This document shows positions 44,445 through 56,372 of a stretch of 64,000 nucleotides of DNA, in pieces. The DNA comes from Notospermus geniculatus. Taxonomy: Eukaryota > Nemertea > Pilidiophora > Heteronemertea > Lineidae. The position numbers were made by a program, and so were the translations under genes. The stretch covers positions 1 through 64,000 of the forward strand of contig NMRB01000616.1 of assembly GCA_002633025.1 (NCBI GenBank), written 5' to 3'. Every line of letters begins with the position of its first letter. Within the stretch, counting starts at the first letter, position 1. The notes under the pieces are model-generated. The model did no database searches. It was not told where the DNA came from and was given only the letters and a program-made list of their open reading frames with translations.

Positions 44445-46946
44445 TTATTGGTTCATTGGGTGGCTAAACAGCCTCCTAATTCCCCCGAACTCTGTAGGAT
44501 GGATGGTCCAAACTGAACGTTTCGCTGTAAGGAGAAAATATTTTAATAGTAGGCCTACAAAATACTTTGTTTGTTTGGTCGAACGATAGATGGCACTAGT
44601 AGTGTCGCCAGGACTGTTCTCTATCTGTCTATGTTCTTTGAGGGATGAGTAGCTAGATGGATGTTATCGATCTTGCTCGATAGAGGGCACTCTCGCGTTC
44701 GATCCGATGTTGTTATGAGATCCCCACCCAGCTGCCTGCGGTGGATTTAGAGACTGAAACACGATTCTAAGATGCCGCTTCGATAGAAAAGCGGAAATTA
44801 GACTGGCTCAAACTGGGAAATTGGCCAAAATCGTCTGTTTTGTCCACTCGCCGTACGGGCCCTGAGTGGATATGTGACGGGGGCTTACCTTTCCAATTTC
44901 CCGATTACTGTTGGGATGCCGTTTTATTTAGGTATGGGTAAGTGACTCCTGAAACGAGAGGAATAGGGGACGGGTAAAGGTTACGAAAATACCATCGTAT
45001 CCGCGGATAGTTCCACAGCTAGCTGCAATGTAAGGTGATGTACAATATTGAAAAAATTCACGGCATGCCAGCCACAAACACATCCCAGTATACACAGTTC
45101 CAAATAAGGCCACGCTGCCGCATAAATTATTAATGCCAGCATAATGAGCCCGAGTTCAAGCTTGCGATTTTACGTGCTCAGAACGGCGTTTCTAACTGAT
45201 TTTTCTAGGGACTTCGTAGGCCAGACGGGTGTGCGATTAGACCCAATCCCTAACCTACACCCCACAAAATATTATTGCAGATTTTCACGATATCACGAGA
45301 CACAACATTTCACCGCCAAAAAAGTCGAGGTTCCCCGGATCGGCATGGGGTTTCCCAGCGCGTCATCATCGTCTCGGTATTTGGGTCACCAGGAAGTGAT
45401 ACAGCAATAAACATGACTGTGCACTGACCTGTTAACCCACTGGGCCTATAGAGTGTTGGGATAGTGTGTTTTACAAGGTCGATTGTGCATCGTGGCTTGG
45501 GTTCGAACGGTGCTTGCGACGGAATGTTTTGGTGGTTTTTCTTTGATAATCGTAATTTTCGGATGATTGGGTGATGTCCTGAACGGTTAGGGGTGGCGCA
45601 TTTTGATTTTCGGCAATTGTAAAAGTGCAATATAAAATGAACGACCCTTCATTAGACCTATTTTGTATGGTTGCAACTCAAAAAAACTTATTTCACAATT
45701 CACCACAGATACCTGTGCATTCGATTATTATAGTTGTAGTACAGTACTAGAGAAATAAAAAACACTTGTTATCTACAATCACTATTGACGGCATGCGGTT
45801 CGGTTTCGAGAAGTACTTGTCTTAGGCCGGATAAGTAGCTTGTGTTTGGGTACACGCAGTTTTAGATAATATGTGGGACTTCTTTCGTGAAAAGAATCAA
45901 AAAATAATCTTACCCGTTACTATCCGACAACCACAAGTGCACTCTATCCTTTCGTTTACCACTTGAGATATGACCCTCCATTTCGTTCGGCACGTTTTGA
46001 ACTGCACATTTACCATATTCCTGGGATCACACGGAGAAAGTGTGCACTGTCGCTTGACGTGTTGGGGGGCTACCCTCTCATCCGGTTGCCGTAAGGTCTG
46101 TCCCTGGATATGGTAGGTCGAATCGGTGACTGGCTTGAACTCCAATTTTGGTTGTCTTTGAGGAACTATTTCGTTAGTTTGACGTTGAACTGGCTGCGCC
46201 GTCTGTCCCGATATTTGATATATGGAATCGAAAGTCAAATCGGTAACTGGCTTGAAGTCCAATGGTTGTCGTTGGGAAACCCTCTCGTCGGTTTGACGTT
46301 GCTGAGCTACCGTCTGTCCCGGGTTTTGGTACATCGTATCGAAAGGCTGTAAGTCCAACGGCTGTCCTTGGGGAACCTTCTCGTCGGTTTGGCGTTGAAC
46401 TGGCTGGGATGCCGTCTGTCCTGGGATTTGATAAGTGAAATCGATAACTGGCTTTAGGTCCAAAGGCTGACACGAGATCTGATGTGAGGGAACCCGTTCG
46501 TCAGTTTGGCGTTGAACCGATTGAGCCCCCGTCTGTCCCGGGAAATAGTACATCGTATCGAAAGTCAAATCGGTATCCAGAGATGGTTGTTGGTTCTGTG
46601 ACTGTTGCATCATTGCCACGGGGTTCCACGTCTTGTCGTTTTTATCCGGTGGGGTGGGTGTGGCCGCTTGCGAGTGGTACCTTTCGTTATATACATCCGC
46701 TGAAAATTTCATCCCCACGTAGTAGTAAATACTTTCGCGATGTCCATCGACCTGCCGTTTGTATGCGATACGCTTGGTCCCTGGAAATACCTTTTTAACC
46801 CAACGTCCAAATGTCGGTCTTTTTAGCACCAAGTTTTCATCGTCAATTGAATTCCTGTATGCTTGGTAGACAACATCTGTCTTCACCTTACATTTTGAAT
46901 CGAAGGATAGATTCGCCTCCAAAAACTGGATGGCTTGCGCACTCAT
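44445..46946 (-). CDS. RFX-type winged-helix protein with five internal repeats
   Basis: Two coding exons, 45914-46946 and 44445-44524, join in phase 1 (donor GTAAGATT, acceptor TTTTCTCCTTACAG) to give about 370 residues. Unspliced, the frame would stop a few codons past the donor. Residues about 20-81 resemble the RFX DNA-binding winged helix: TFGRWVKKVFP (45-55), a basic stretch, then YYYVGMKF (74-81). Residues about 120-300 hold five copies of a 32-40 residue unit with PLD-x-KP, Y-x-x-PGQT and QRQTDERV. The tail has six Cys including CTCGC and ends HPTEFGGIRRLFSHPMNQ. The function is probably DNA binding; the repeats are Gln/Pro rich as in activation domains. I cannot name an orthologue. 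The best alternative is a domesticated or mobile-element-encoded DNA-binding protein. Confidence 0.7.
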
Positions 46947-47568
46947 GTTGATTTGAAATAATTACCGAGGGCTCGTTTATAATATTTGACGAACCTGAGT
47001 TATGCTTCGATGGACCTTCAGAACGGTCAACGGGGGTTACCAATGGCGTTGATTGATAGGCGTCTCCGTCTGTCACCTGACTCGCACGTGCTAATCAGTC
47101 ACCGAGGGATCTTCATTTTTTAAAGGCGTAACCGCCAAGCTGGGTAAAACACAAAGGCGATCCGATTTCACACCTGTCTCTCCCAGGTGACTCCACCCTC
47201 TCCCTTCCCAGTTAACAACTTCTTAATGACACGTGTCTGATGGGTTTGATACAGACGGTAACATCTGGCGATAAAGTTTTACTATCAGGGTGGAAAAAAC
47301 GATGAGCCGGAAAGCTTTTGATCTCACTGCCTTTGTTTCAACTCATTCGACGGAACTTATACCGTTTTTTTTCTTTCGAATGGGGCTAGTATGACCTACC
47401 CATGCAGGGTTTCTCTTGCTTAATTGGCCGTATTGGTCTAGGCTAATTGTCCTTAATCCCTGACAACAAGCTATGATCACCCTTATTTGGCTTCTACTGT
47501 GTCTTGACTCAAAATAGTTTTGACAGTGTTTACGGGTACAAAGCTGCCCCTCAATCGACTATCTAAAA

Positions 47569-47842
47569 AATGAAGAGCGAAATTGACTCCAAAAGAGTTA
47601 GGGACCGCTCTTTTTGAAAGAGTGAAAAAGTAAATAAGAGCTAATTTTCAATGAGGCGATTGGCACCATTCTTGTAATATGGAATATCAGTGATGTCTTC
47701 GACATAGTAAGTATGTCATGTGAACTTTAATTTACCAGCCCAGGACCAGTCAAAGTTTCACTCTTTTGATGATTTCGGTCTTTCAAAAGAGCGGTCCCTA
47801 ACTTAGCTCTTTTAGAGCCAATTTCGCTCTTCTTTTACTCTC
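47569..47842. mobile_element. Foldback element (GAAGAGCGAAATTG ends)
   Basis: GAAGAGCGAAATTG and TTAGGGACCGCTCTTT recur as reverse complements at the right end. No ORF. Confidence 0.5.
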
Positions 47843-48238
47843 CTTTCTTTATTGCTCAATCATCATGTCAAATCTCACAAATATTTTACCTTATTGGCAT
47901 TATCCTCTCATTTGCTGCAAAAACCCTGTACCGTTGTTTGATCCCGCGCTGGTTTCATTCTTTTGGGAACACCCTATATAGCCTACCACGGCATTTTACA
48001 CACAGAAGATGTATCGACCACTTCACACTGACCGCTAAATTGACCAGGATCGAGCAATTAGTCGTTTGGCGCGAAAACTAGACTCGCTGCATAGTAATGA
48101 ACGGGGGATGGATTTACGTGTTCTGACGTCTTAGAACGGATTTGTAGATTATATAAACGTCCACAGGAAGTGACGCTTCCAAGAATTAGGCCTAACTTGC
48201 ACGTCCGGCTGATCTTAACCCTTTTGAAAACAGGGGCC

Positions 48239-48575
48239 GAACATAAGAGACAACAGATCTACTCTAGCAAAAAAAGTAGGCTGAAATCGCAAACGATGAG
48301 AGAGTTCACGGTCTTACGATATAGAATAACCGAATTCTATTGACAATAGTAGAGGACGAGAGTTGAGTAAAACTGACGACTGATCGCCTGCGATTTTGCC
48401 TAGTTTTGATACCGAACATAAGAGACAACAGATCTAGCAAAAAAAGTAGGCTGAAATCGCAAACGATGAGAGAGTTCACGGTCTTACGATATAGAATAAC
48501 CGAATTCTATTGACAATAGTAGAGGACGAGAGTTGAGTAAAACTGACGACTGATCGCCTGCGATTTTGCCTACTG
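48239..48575. repeat. Recent tandem duplication (about 160-175 bp, two copies)
   Basis: CCGAACATAAGAGACAACAG through CGCCTGCGATTTTGCCTA occurs twice in a row. The copies are nearly identical apart from a short insertion (CTACT) in the first. Confidence 0.85.
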
Positions 48576-48895
48576 ATAGATCGGGTCACATGAAATTGAC
48601 ATTCTAAAACCTACACGTGTTATACTTACTGACACATTCCTTCGGGTGGGGGAAAACACAAAACTCATTCAAATCCTCTTAATAAACCGCAGTTCGTCTA
48701 TTCCGTTTATACAGAGTGGAAATCCATCCGTCCGTGCACGTCCTTCGAATCACACAATCCGCGAGTAAATATCTTTGCTCATAAGCATTGGACATAATAA
48801 AGGTAGCACAATAAAACGAGACTATCAACTATTTCCATTCGCAACAGCAGCAAGCAAGCAATATGGTCCAAAACAAATACTTGTCCGTGTGTTTA

Positions 48896-49498
48896 TCAAT
48901 CACTATCGACATTTTCAAATTGTGCGAAATACGGGTCGTTGAATGTGACAACGTCACGCAAAATTAAATCGTCCTTGCGATTGGTCCGGCCGATCGCCTC
49001 TTTCACGATCGAAGATTTCATTTTAGTCAATTTCACATAACTCGCGACTCCATCTCGTACCGATTCCGTCAATAGTTCCATGACTTCGTGGAGGACTTCT
49101 AACCCTTCGTGTTTTCGTATCAACGTATCCATTGCGCAACAGGCGTTTACTAGACAATCCGTCACATTCCACTGAATATCATCTAGACCATCCAAAAACG
49201 TTTCTTCTGTTTTTGTTTGAACACCCTTCATGAAAGTCTCAACGTCCAGCGTCATTTGAGGCTTTCTAACCAGCGCTTCCAAATTTTCCGGGATAGTTAT
49301 AAGGGGATCCGTGTATGTAAAATTTTCTTTCGTGCATCTATCGACGAGCTCCGCGATACGTGGGTGTACACCCCGGGTCAAGTTGAAAACTTTCAGAGTC
49401 GAGGTGGCCTCGTACAATTCGCAGAATGAAATGTTGGGCAACCGCATTTCTTGTGACCAACCGATTCCCAATTCGTGTGTCCGTGGTCTTTTCGCCAT
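48896..49498 (-). CDS. Hypothetical 200-residue protein, single coding exon
   Basis: The ORF starts MAKRPRTHELGIGW in a good start context (GAAAATGGCG) and ends NVDSD before TGA. A candidate 5'UTR acceptor (GTTTGTTGCAG) lies about 35 nt upstream of the ATG. There is no signal peptide or membrane segment. The second half is helical and acidic/Leu rich (ETFLDGLDDIQWNV, EVLHEVMELLTESV). The KRPR near the start could be a nuclear signal. I do not recognise the family. It lies 1.95 kb upstream of the winged-helix gene on the same strand, so the two could belong to one mobile unit, but nothing proves it. Confidence 0.5.
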   Translation of the reverse strand: MAKRPRTHELGIGWSQEMRLPNISFCELYEATSTLKVFNLTRGVHPRIAELVDRCTKENFTYTDPLITIPENLEALVRKPQMTLDVETFMKGVQTKTEETFLDGLDDIQWNVTDCLVNACCAMDTLIRKHEGLEVLHEVMELLTESVRDGVASYVKLTKMKSSIVKEAIGRTNRKDDLILRDVVTFNDPYFAQFENVDSD

Positions 49499-50320
49499 TT
49501 TCAGTGATCAAATGATTTTCAATTTGTCCTGCAACAAACTATGAGACGATTTCAGTATTCAGACAGATGATAGCATTTTCAAGGGTAAATGCGCAAACTA
49601 ATAAATTCCCTCAATCGAACTAAAACTGCAGGTGTCATTGTCTGTGATTGATGCAATTTGTAACTCACCGCCACATGTCAGGACAAAGCGATGGAGGAAT
49701 GCACGTGACTTTTTTTACACGAGGTTTGTGATTATCAGAAAGAGAATGATGGTATTTTTCATTATAAATATATTTTAGGGATGGCCACCTCTACAGATAG
49801 GCCGAGTTTGTATTATCGATCTCATTCATACCGTAACCACACCTGCCAAATTCCATTCGAAGTCGAAACTATTAGGCCTATGCGACCCAGGGGTTTATTT
49901 GTTGCCACATCCAAGGACATTTCGTCCATTTGATAGGGATCCCCACGTCGGGTTCATAGGAGATGACCGACGTCCATTATTGACCTTCGTGTAATTATCA
50001 CCATTTGATCCTGATATAACGCTCTGACAAAAAGAGGCGCATGTCGTACATAAGGCGAGGACTGTGATGCTACCAGGTGAAGATTTTTTCAGAATGTCAT
50101 AACAGACAGCCAAATCTGGCAAACACTTGGTCTCAACCTGCGTAACTAAGAGCGACGTCTGATTTTTTTTGTCAGAGCAAGCCACAACTGATAATCCACA
50201 CCCTCACTCTAATTCCCAATCTTCTTTTGTGCACCTGAGTTGACAACACGATGATTTCGGAAGTAACCCCCAGTGAAGTTTTCAAATATTTCTCAGGAAT
50301 TCATGTACATAAGACGATAC

Positions 50321-50545
50321 AAAAATAAAATTCTTCCAACTTCTCTTCTTTAGCTTTTTGCACGGCCAACTTGCAGGCACAATATCAAGTGACTTCACCG
50401 AGAACAACCTCCCCCCGAGGTCTCTAAATCAGAACCTGGGTACAGTTTGTAACAAGAAAGTGGACCCAGGGTACAATTTCACTTGACGACATCGAACCTG
50501 GGTACACTTTATGTGTACCCAGGACGACAATAACCCCTTCAGCGT
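50321..50545 (+). repeat. Left arm of 225-bp inverted repeat
   Basis: AAAAATAAAATTCTTCCAAC through AATAACCCCTTCAGCG matches the reverse complement of 51906-52128 at nearly every base. Confidence 0.85.
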
Positions 50546-50709
50546 TACTTCCTATAACACAGGATTGGCCACACTGAAAAACATGGAAGTTGATTTGAGC
50601 AGCCAGCCACGGTGCAGAAGTTACAGCTGATGACGTTTTTCAATATTTCTCAGGAATTCGTGTAGATAAGGCGATCATCACAAAAAGACATAATCCTAAA
50701 AGTCTCCAG

Positions 50710-51132
50710 CAATTGTGTACGACCAGGATTACTGAAACTCTTTCTTTCCAGGAGGTGGAACGCTTGCCACGTGCATTACAAAGGAGTATCTTCCAAAAAA
50801 TACAAACAATCAGGAAACCCTTCGGATGTTCAGAGTGTGCCATTCTAGGGGAAACAAATGATCGCCAAACCTGTGTCGAGGTATTAAGGAAGGTAATCAA
50901 TATTTTAAATCGAATGAAGCGGTTGGACACGTTCCACGGACAAGTTGGACAAGTTCCAGTTGCCGAAAACGTTGTTTGCAAAGAAAGCTGCTATAAACTA
51001 TTTATAAATATAACGAATCCATCCTTGCACATCGCATCTTTAACACTCTTGATGGACAATGCAATCCGTCCACATCGTGAATGCAAACTCCATTATCTCA
51101 AAAAAAGTCAAAGAATGTGTATGTCGTATTGA
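50710..51132 (+). CDS. Hypothetical cysteine-rich exon inside a large inverted repeat
   Basis: A frame of about 140 codons opens straight after an acceptor (AAAAGTCTCCAG, ending 50709) and ends at TGA in ATGTCGTATTGA. It contains about ten Cys (GCSECAIL, VVCKESCYKLF) and no start Met near the front, so it would be a last exon. The inverted-repeat arms at 50321-50545 and 51906-52128 enclose it. I do not recognise the family and no upstream exon is certain. Confidence 0.3.
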   Translation, partial: QLCTTRITETLSFQEVERLPRALQRSIFQKIQTIRKPFGCSECAILGETNDRQTCVEVLRKVINILNRMKRLDTFHGQVGQVPVAENVVCKESCYKLFINITNPSLHIASLTLLMDNAIRPHRECKLHYLKKSQRMCMSY

Positions 51133-51487
51133 GGGGGGAAAAGCGCGAGTGAAGTCGGGCGATTGTTGAGCGGTACGTTTTGGAAGTTTGATCAAATTAC
51201 CAAAAGGTGGAGTAAAACAGAAGGAAAAACAAAGGACCAATACCTGGCTTACATCCAAAAAGCTAAACGTCAAGATTTACGAAATTATGAACTGAAACCA
51301 CGCATTTTCGAAGTCTAGGGAACCGAGAAACATTTTCAGTGAAAAAATTCTGGAAATATGAAATAAATTGGACATTCTGTGGTGTATGTTACGAGAATTG
51401 ATCCGTGATCTACCAGCAGGTCCCTGTAGAGTTCAAACCAATGAAATGGCCAGGGCCATTGTGCTCACCTCTGTGACAAGTCTCCGT

Positions 51488-51655
51488 GGTTAAAGGGCCT
51501 CTAGAGGCAGCCAGCATGGCAGGGGAAAACCCCGGGGAAAACCCAGGTTGAATACCTCGTACCAGTGATTATTACGTTAAAGTGACGCCGCCTGGCCGAA
51601 GAACCGGTACTGATAGTAGCCTAATGGTGAGCTGCCTCTAGAGGCCCTTTAAGTG
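51488..51655. repeat. Foldback (AAAGGGCCTCTAGAGGCAGC arms)
   Basis: The 20-base arm is repeated as its complement at about 51629-51652. It lies between the ORF at 50710-51132 and the right inverted-repeat arm. Confidence 0.55.
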
Positions 51656-51905
51656 TGAAACTGTGACTCTCATGGTGAAGGATCAGTACAGATAAGATAA
51701 AGCTGAACACACCAGTATGTTTATGATATGATCTGAGTACAATTTCTGAATACAATTTTGTGGTATCTGTGAAAAACTGTCACAGATGTCAAATTTTTCA
51801 AGATGGCCACACGTGACGTTCGTTGGGACTGAAATTTCAGCAGGAATGTACAGGATACTTGCATAGATATGTAGACAAAATTGAAACATCGTAACATTTA
51901 CTACC

Positions 51906-52128
51906 GCTGAAGGGGTTATTGTCGTCCTGGGTACACATAAAGTGTACCCAGGTTCGATGTCGTCAAGTGAAATTGTACCCTGGGTCCACTTTCTTGTTAC
52001 AAACTGTACCCAGGTTCTGATTTAGAGACCTCGGGGCGAGGTTGTTCTCGGTGAAGTCACTTGATATTGTGCCTGCAAGTTGGCCATGCAAAAAGCTAGA
52101 GAAGAGAAGTTGGAAGAATTTTATTTTT
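51906..52128 (-). repeat. Right arm of 225-bp inverted repeat
   Basis: This is the reverse complement of 50321-50545. Each arm also contains small palindromes built on ACCTGGGTACA. Confidence 0.85.
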
Positions 52129-52709
52129 GACTTAGCTAATAGCTGGACAGTTTTCAACCTCGGATGGTTACAGTGAAAGTTAATCAACTCGCCAGCTGGA
52201 CAAGAAAACGTGTCATTTCCATGTAGGCCTACATGTGCATGTGCCATTGTGCATGGCCATGATGGGGTTTGTTTGATCATGTGTCTTAGCTGGGTGTCTA
52301 TAATCCGAAGATCGAAGATCGATGACTTCTATAATCCGATGACCCTACTATAAAACGATGACCCCACGTACTATAATCCGATGACCCAACTATAAAACGA
52401 TGACCCCATGTACTATACGCAGCTTGCGACATCCTTCTTATTGACAGTGGTATTCCAGAATCGACGGTACGTCACACATGTCAAATATCGTACGTTTGGA
52501 CCTCGATGGACGTAATAGGACAACAATGAAAGGTTTACTCTCAAACATGACGGAGCGTTCGAAGACAGGTATGACAACATGCCATAAAACCTGCGGCGGT
52601 TCAGCCAGATTTTACCTGTCAATGCTATACCGACTATCCATCACTGATAATTACCCCAGATATGCCCGCGGAGGCTGGGTCATCAACTTGTCGACATCTT
52701 AGAAAGGTT

Positions 52710-52765
52710 TGGACGTTACCAGAATCGAACCCACGGACCCTCGAATTAGGCATACTAACAGTATT
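52710..52765 (-). other. tRNA-like sequence (B box)
   Basis: On the minus strand GAGGGTCCGTGGGTTCGATT carries a B box, with TGCCTAATTCG before it. The acceptor arm is not convincing. Probably SINE-derived. Confidence 0.3.
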
Positions 52766-53022
52766 TCTTTGAGATTTTACAAGTTATAAACAAAAAAAAG
52801 CTTCAACTAGATACCCCGGAATAAATCGAACTCAGACTTCAGTATGTCAATTTCATCGTAACCAACCACTATACTCCAGGCACGACCAGCAGGTGACTCC
52901 GCACTGATAGCAGTAATTTGAGACTGATTCTAAAAATGGCTCATGTTCTTGTTAATTGGAGTACATTACCAAAAGTTTAAAGAAAAGCGTCATTCAGGTC
53001 ACTATGATTCCTGGCGAATATA

Positions 53023-53208
53023 CTCTATAGTTTCGCTCTTCTAAGGTTACTTTACTGAACACCCATACGACTGCCTCCCCTATTGAATGCATGGCAAAAT
53101 AAATAGCTGTCGACTAATAATTCTTTGTATGGTATACATATATTTTGGGCTAGGCCTAAACCTAGAGCACGAATATCAGGAAGTAACCTTAGAAGAACGA
53201 ATCTAGAG
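53023..53208. mobile_element. Short foldback element, family 1
   Basis: It has the same TTCTAAGGTTACTT termini as the element at 8982-10164, keeps the CCTATTGAATGCATGGCAAA block, and is flanked by TA (53021-53022, 53209-53210). It looks like a deletion derivative. Confidence 0.65.
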
Positions 53209-53326
53209 TAGTGAGCCGAATATCAATTCCTGAATCTGTTTACCTTTTACGTTTTCTGGCGTGAAATGGGCAAAGCTAGTAACTAACATTTTTGTTGAAA
53301 TTGAGTTAAGTGTTTACTTGAACGTA

Positions 53327-53444
53327 GGGCCGTATGCACGGGTCGCACTTTCACTAAAGTCTGACTTTTTGCAATGCTTCAAGCATAGAGAAAGTCTAAC
53401 TTAAGCTATACTTTAGGCTAAAGTGTGGTCCGTGAATACGGCCC
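53327..53444. mobile_element. MITE sharing GGGCCGTA(T) ends
   Basis: The ends GGGCCGTATGCACGG and CCGTGAATACGGCCC enclose inverted AAAGTCTGACTTT-like arms. The ends match copies 1 and 2 but the interior differs, so it is a related subfamily. Confidence 0.5.
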
Positions 53445-55934
53445 TTAGTAGCTTGTTCCGCTTCATTCTACAGTGGGTTGGTGTAAAAATAATTCACATA
53501 TTTCCTAGAATTATGTAAAAACGTAAATGGCCTTAATAACAGGGCTAGATACATAAACTAGGGCAAAAGCTAGAAACTAACAAAAAATATGGTTCCAAAG
53601 CATATTCCTCAATCCCAGTGACAGAAATCAAAAGCAATTTATTTCAAATGATGACACATGGTCAGTTTGTTAAAGAATGTCCCATGGCCTTAATAACAGG
53701 GCTAGACACATAAATCGCAATTTTCTCAAAATGTCCCAGATCTTAGTTACTAGCTTTGCCCATTACACGCTAGCTTTGCTGATGGGAAATTCATAAATTG
53801 ATTTAGGGCATTTTGATACTTTCTACAACAGGCCGAACTCAGGACATTGCGAGAATGCAGCAGGCGTCTTTATTCACGAAGGATGGGTAAAAAGACATAA
53901 ATCAACGGCGTGATGCGTGAAATATGTAGACAGGGAGTTGGATCGAAATTCCAAGAGTGTTGTGCACAATAGTGGATGAGTACCTAATACATACTAAAGT
54001 TTCAAGCTCCTCCGTTGAACAGTCTAGGAGGAGATATCACTTTCGGACGGACGGACAGCCAGACAGCCGGACAGCCGGACTGACGGCGGAGGGTAAAACA
54101 ATATCTCCCCGACTTTTTTCAAAAAGCGGGGAGATAATTATTCAAGCAAGAATGTTTTGACCTTGTGATTTTGACCATAATCATATTAGGGGTACCCTGC
54201 AACTCGAGGCTTGCCCTGGAACTATTCTTCTGGTACATTCGCCCAGGTGAGCACATGATCCATGGACCATTTCATTAGGTACCAATTGCCCTAAACGCTG
54301 CCAATACGCCATTATACTGCAGTTGTAAGTTACCAACACGTTCAGTAAGTTTGTGGTCGTCCGGAACACGTCAAATACGTCTACATGCGTTGGAGGTAAG
54401 TTCCATATAAGGTACACATAGGTTCAAGGGTAGTTACTAATAGGTTGGAAAACCGTTTTGGGTACGCTAGAAATTATCTCGACATATTTAGACTTATGAG
54501 TTCAGTAACTTACAAATAACATAGTGAATGGGTGTCAACGATCGCATGACCTATGGCCCGCGTATGCGGGACGTATGAACCATATGCTGGCATACGTCGA
54601 AAAATTTTGTGGATGCACAAAATTTTTCGACGTACTGCGACGTATGCCGGCGTGCTTCAGCGTGCTCTTAACTTATACAAAACTTACCCATAACTTATTC
54701 GACGTAGGCCTACGCCAGCGTATTAGTCAAATTTGTCATACGTTGGCATACGCTGGCTAAATCGTCAAGGTGTGACAGGGCCATTAGGCCTAGTAGACTG
54801 GTCCTCCATGACCCACGGTCTTATCAAGTAAGAACACCCCCTCTATATAACCAGGTTGAGAAACGGCACAATGTCAGATGAAAAGATCAGTCAACATGTT
54901 GGTCAAATCATAAGTTCCAATTGTCCTCTCACTGTATGTACGTCAGCGGGAACATTAAAGTACAGTATGAACTTTTTTTACATAACTTTTGAAATGAATT
55001 GATAACCGAAAAGATGATTTTGCAGTCTTTTTCGGTGGCCCCGTTCGGAAGACCTTTTCTTCCGGAGAAATCGGCTTGGGGAGACTAGGTGAGACTACTG
55101 TAAAAGCAGTCTCACCAAGCAGTCTCGCACACGCAGCCTGTATTAACGCAGTGACAGGAAGTACCGTATTTTTCGCCCTATGAGGCGCATTGGGGTAAGA
55201 GGCGCACCACCTTCATCTCAGGGAAAATCCTTATAAGAGACGCACTGGGGTAAGAGGCGCAGGGTCCAGGCGATGAGAAGGTAATCTACTGTAATCCAGC
55301 ATGTCCACAGACGCCATGACAGTTGTCCACATCACTTTTTTTCATTTCATGGTAAACCCAAGACACCAATTCTGTCCAGGCCGAGGCTTAGCCATCCTCA
55401 GCAAAGTGAATGCTGGACTCTCTATGACAGACAACAAACTACTAGTACTACTGAATGGTAGACAGCATCACCAGAACAATTACCCTGTAGGCCTATTGAA
55501 ATTTCTTGAATATCCAAGAGGCTCTCACCCCCTCAGAAACGGGAAATGTGATGGATTCGAACCAGGCTAGATGGCCGTCAGGCCAGATAGACTGGTGAGC
55601 ACCAGATGCGGACACATTGATGTCCCTGAAGCCAGGGAAACAGTTATTAGTCTAGGTCATGGGTAAAACCAGGTACTGCTATTGTTACGGCAGTTTTTGA
55701 TACATTACCGTCAGGATTAGTGTTAGGGCCAGGCCCAGAGTGGAAATACTGACTGTCGTATCCCTAAGAACAGCCGTAATTCTTGACTATCCTGTGCCTT
55801 AATTGAATGATTTATTTCGCATATGGTAGCAATTGCACTAACATCTTGAAAAATAACTTAATGAGGAGAAAAAACAACAAAATACAAAATATGATACATG
55901 TACAAGAAGAAGAAAAAGACAAAAAGGGAAAAAA

Positions 55935-56006
55935 GCAGTGGACGGGATTCGAACCCGGGGCCCTGGATTGCGAAGCAACGATCATTCCACCCTGAACCAA
56001 CCAGAC
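55935..56006 (-). other. tRNA-derived sequence with A box, B box and T-run
   Basis: The minus strand has TGGTTCAGGGTGG, an anticodon-loop-like CTTCGCAAT, GGGTTCGAATCC and then TTTTTT. The acceptor stem does not pair, so I call it tRNA-derived rather than a working tRNA gene. Confidence 0.4.
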
Positions 56007-56269
56007 GTGCAACGTCACCACGACATGCAACAGCAGTGACGTGCGCTACACCTCAACGGCAACGCGCGGTAGCGTTGCTATGATGCGCTTTGGGTAAATC
56101 CGTGACGTCATCAATTCATAAGTTTGGAATTTATCTAAATTTACAAACAAACCGCTCGGCAAAGTGACTGATTTCGTCATCGATACAACCTTTCCAGTCC
56201 TCCTTAATTCTCATGCGAGGTTTCAGCGCTTAACTATGCCTTTTACAGGGTGTTTTTGGCATGCTCAGT

Positions 56270-56372
56270 CTATACCGTTTGACGGGCGCGATTTTGCTTG
56301 CACCTCGCAAACAATAGAATTTCTATTGTTTGCGAGGTGCATGCAAAATCGCGCCCGTCAAACGGCAAAGAC
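56270..56372. repeat. About 95-bp near-perfect palindrome
   Basis: CCGTTTGACGGGCGCGATTT through AACAATAGAA is mirrored to CAAACGG with almost no loop. Confidence 0.6.

Noticed and set aside
45897-46946. Viral origin of the winged-helix ORF
   Set aside because: No other viral hallmark gene is nearby, and the last codons are reached by a normal spliceosomal intron. A host or transposon origin is simpler.
55935-56006. Functional tRNA gene
   Set aside because: A and B boxes and a T-run are present, but the acceptor stem does not pair, so it is kept only as tRNA-derived.
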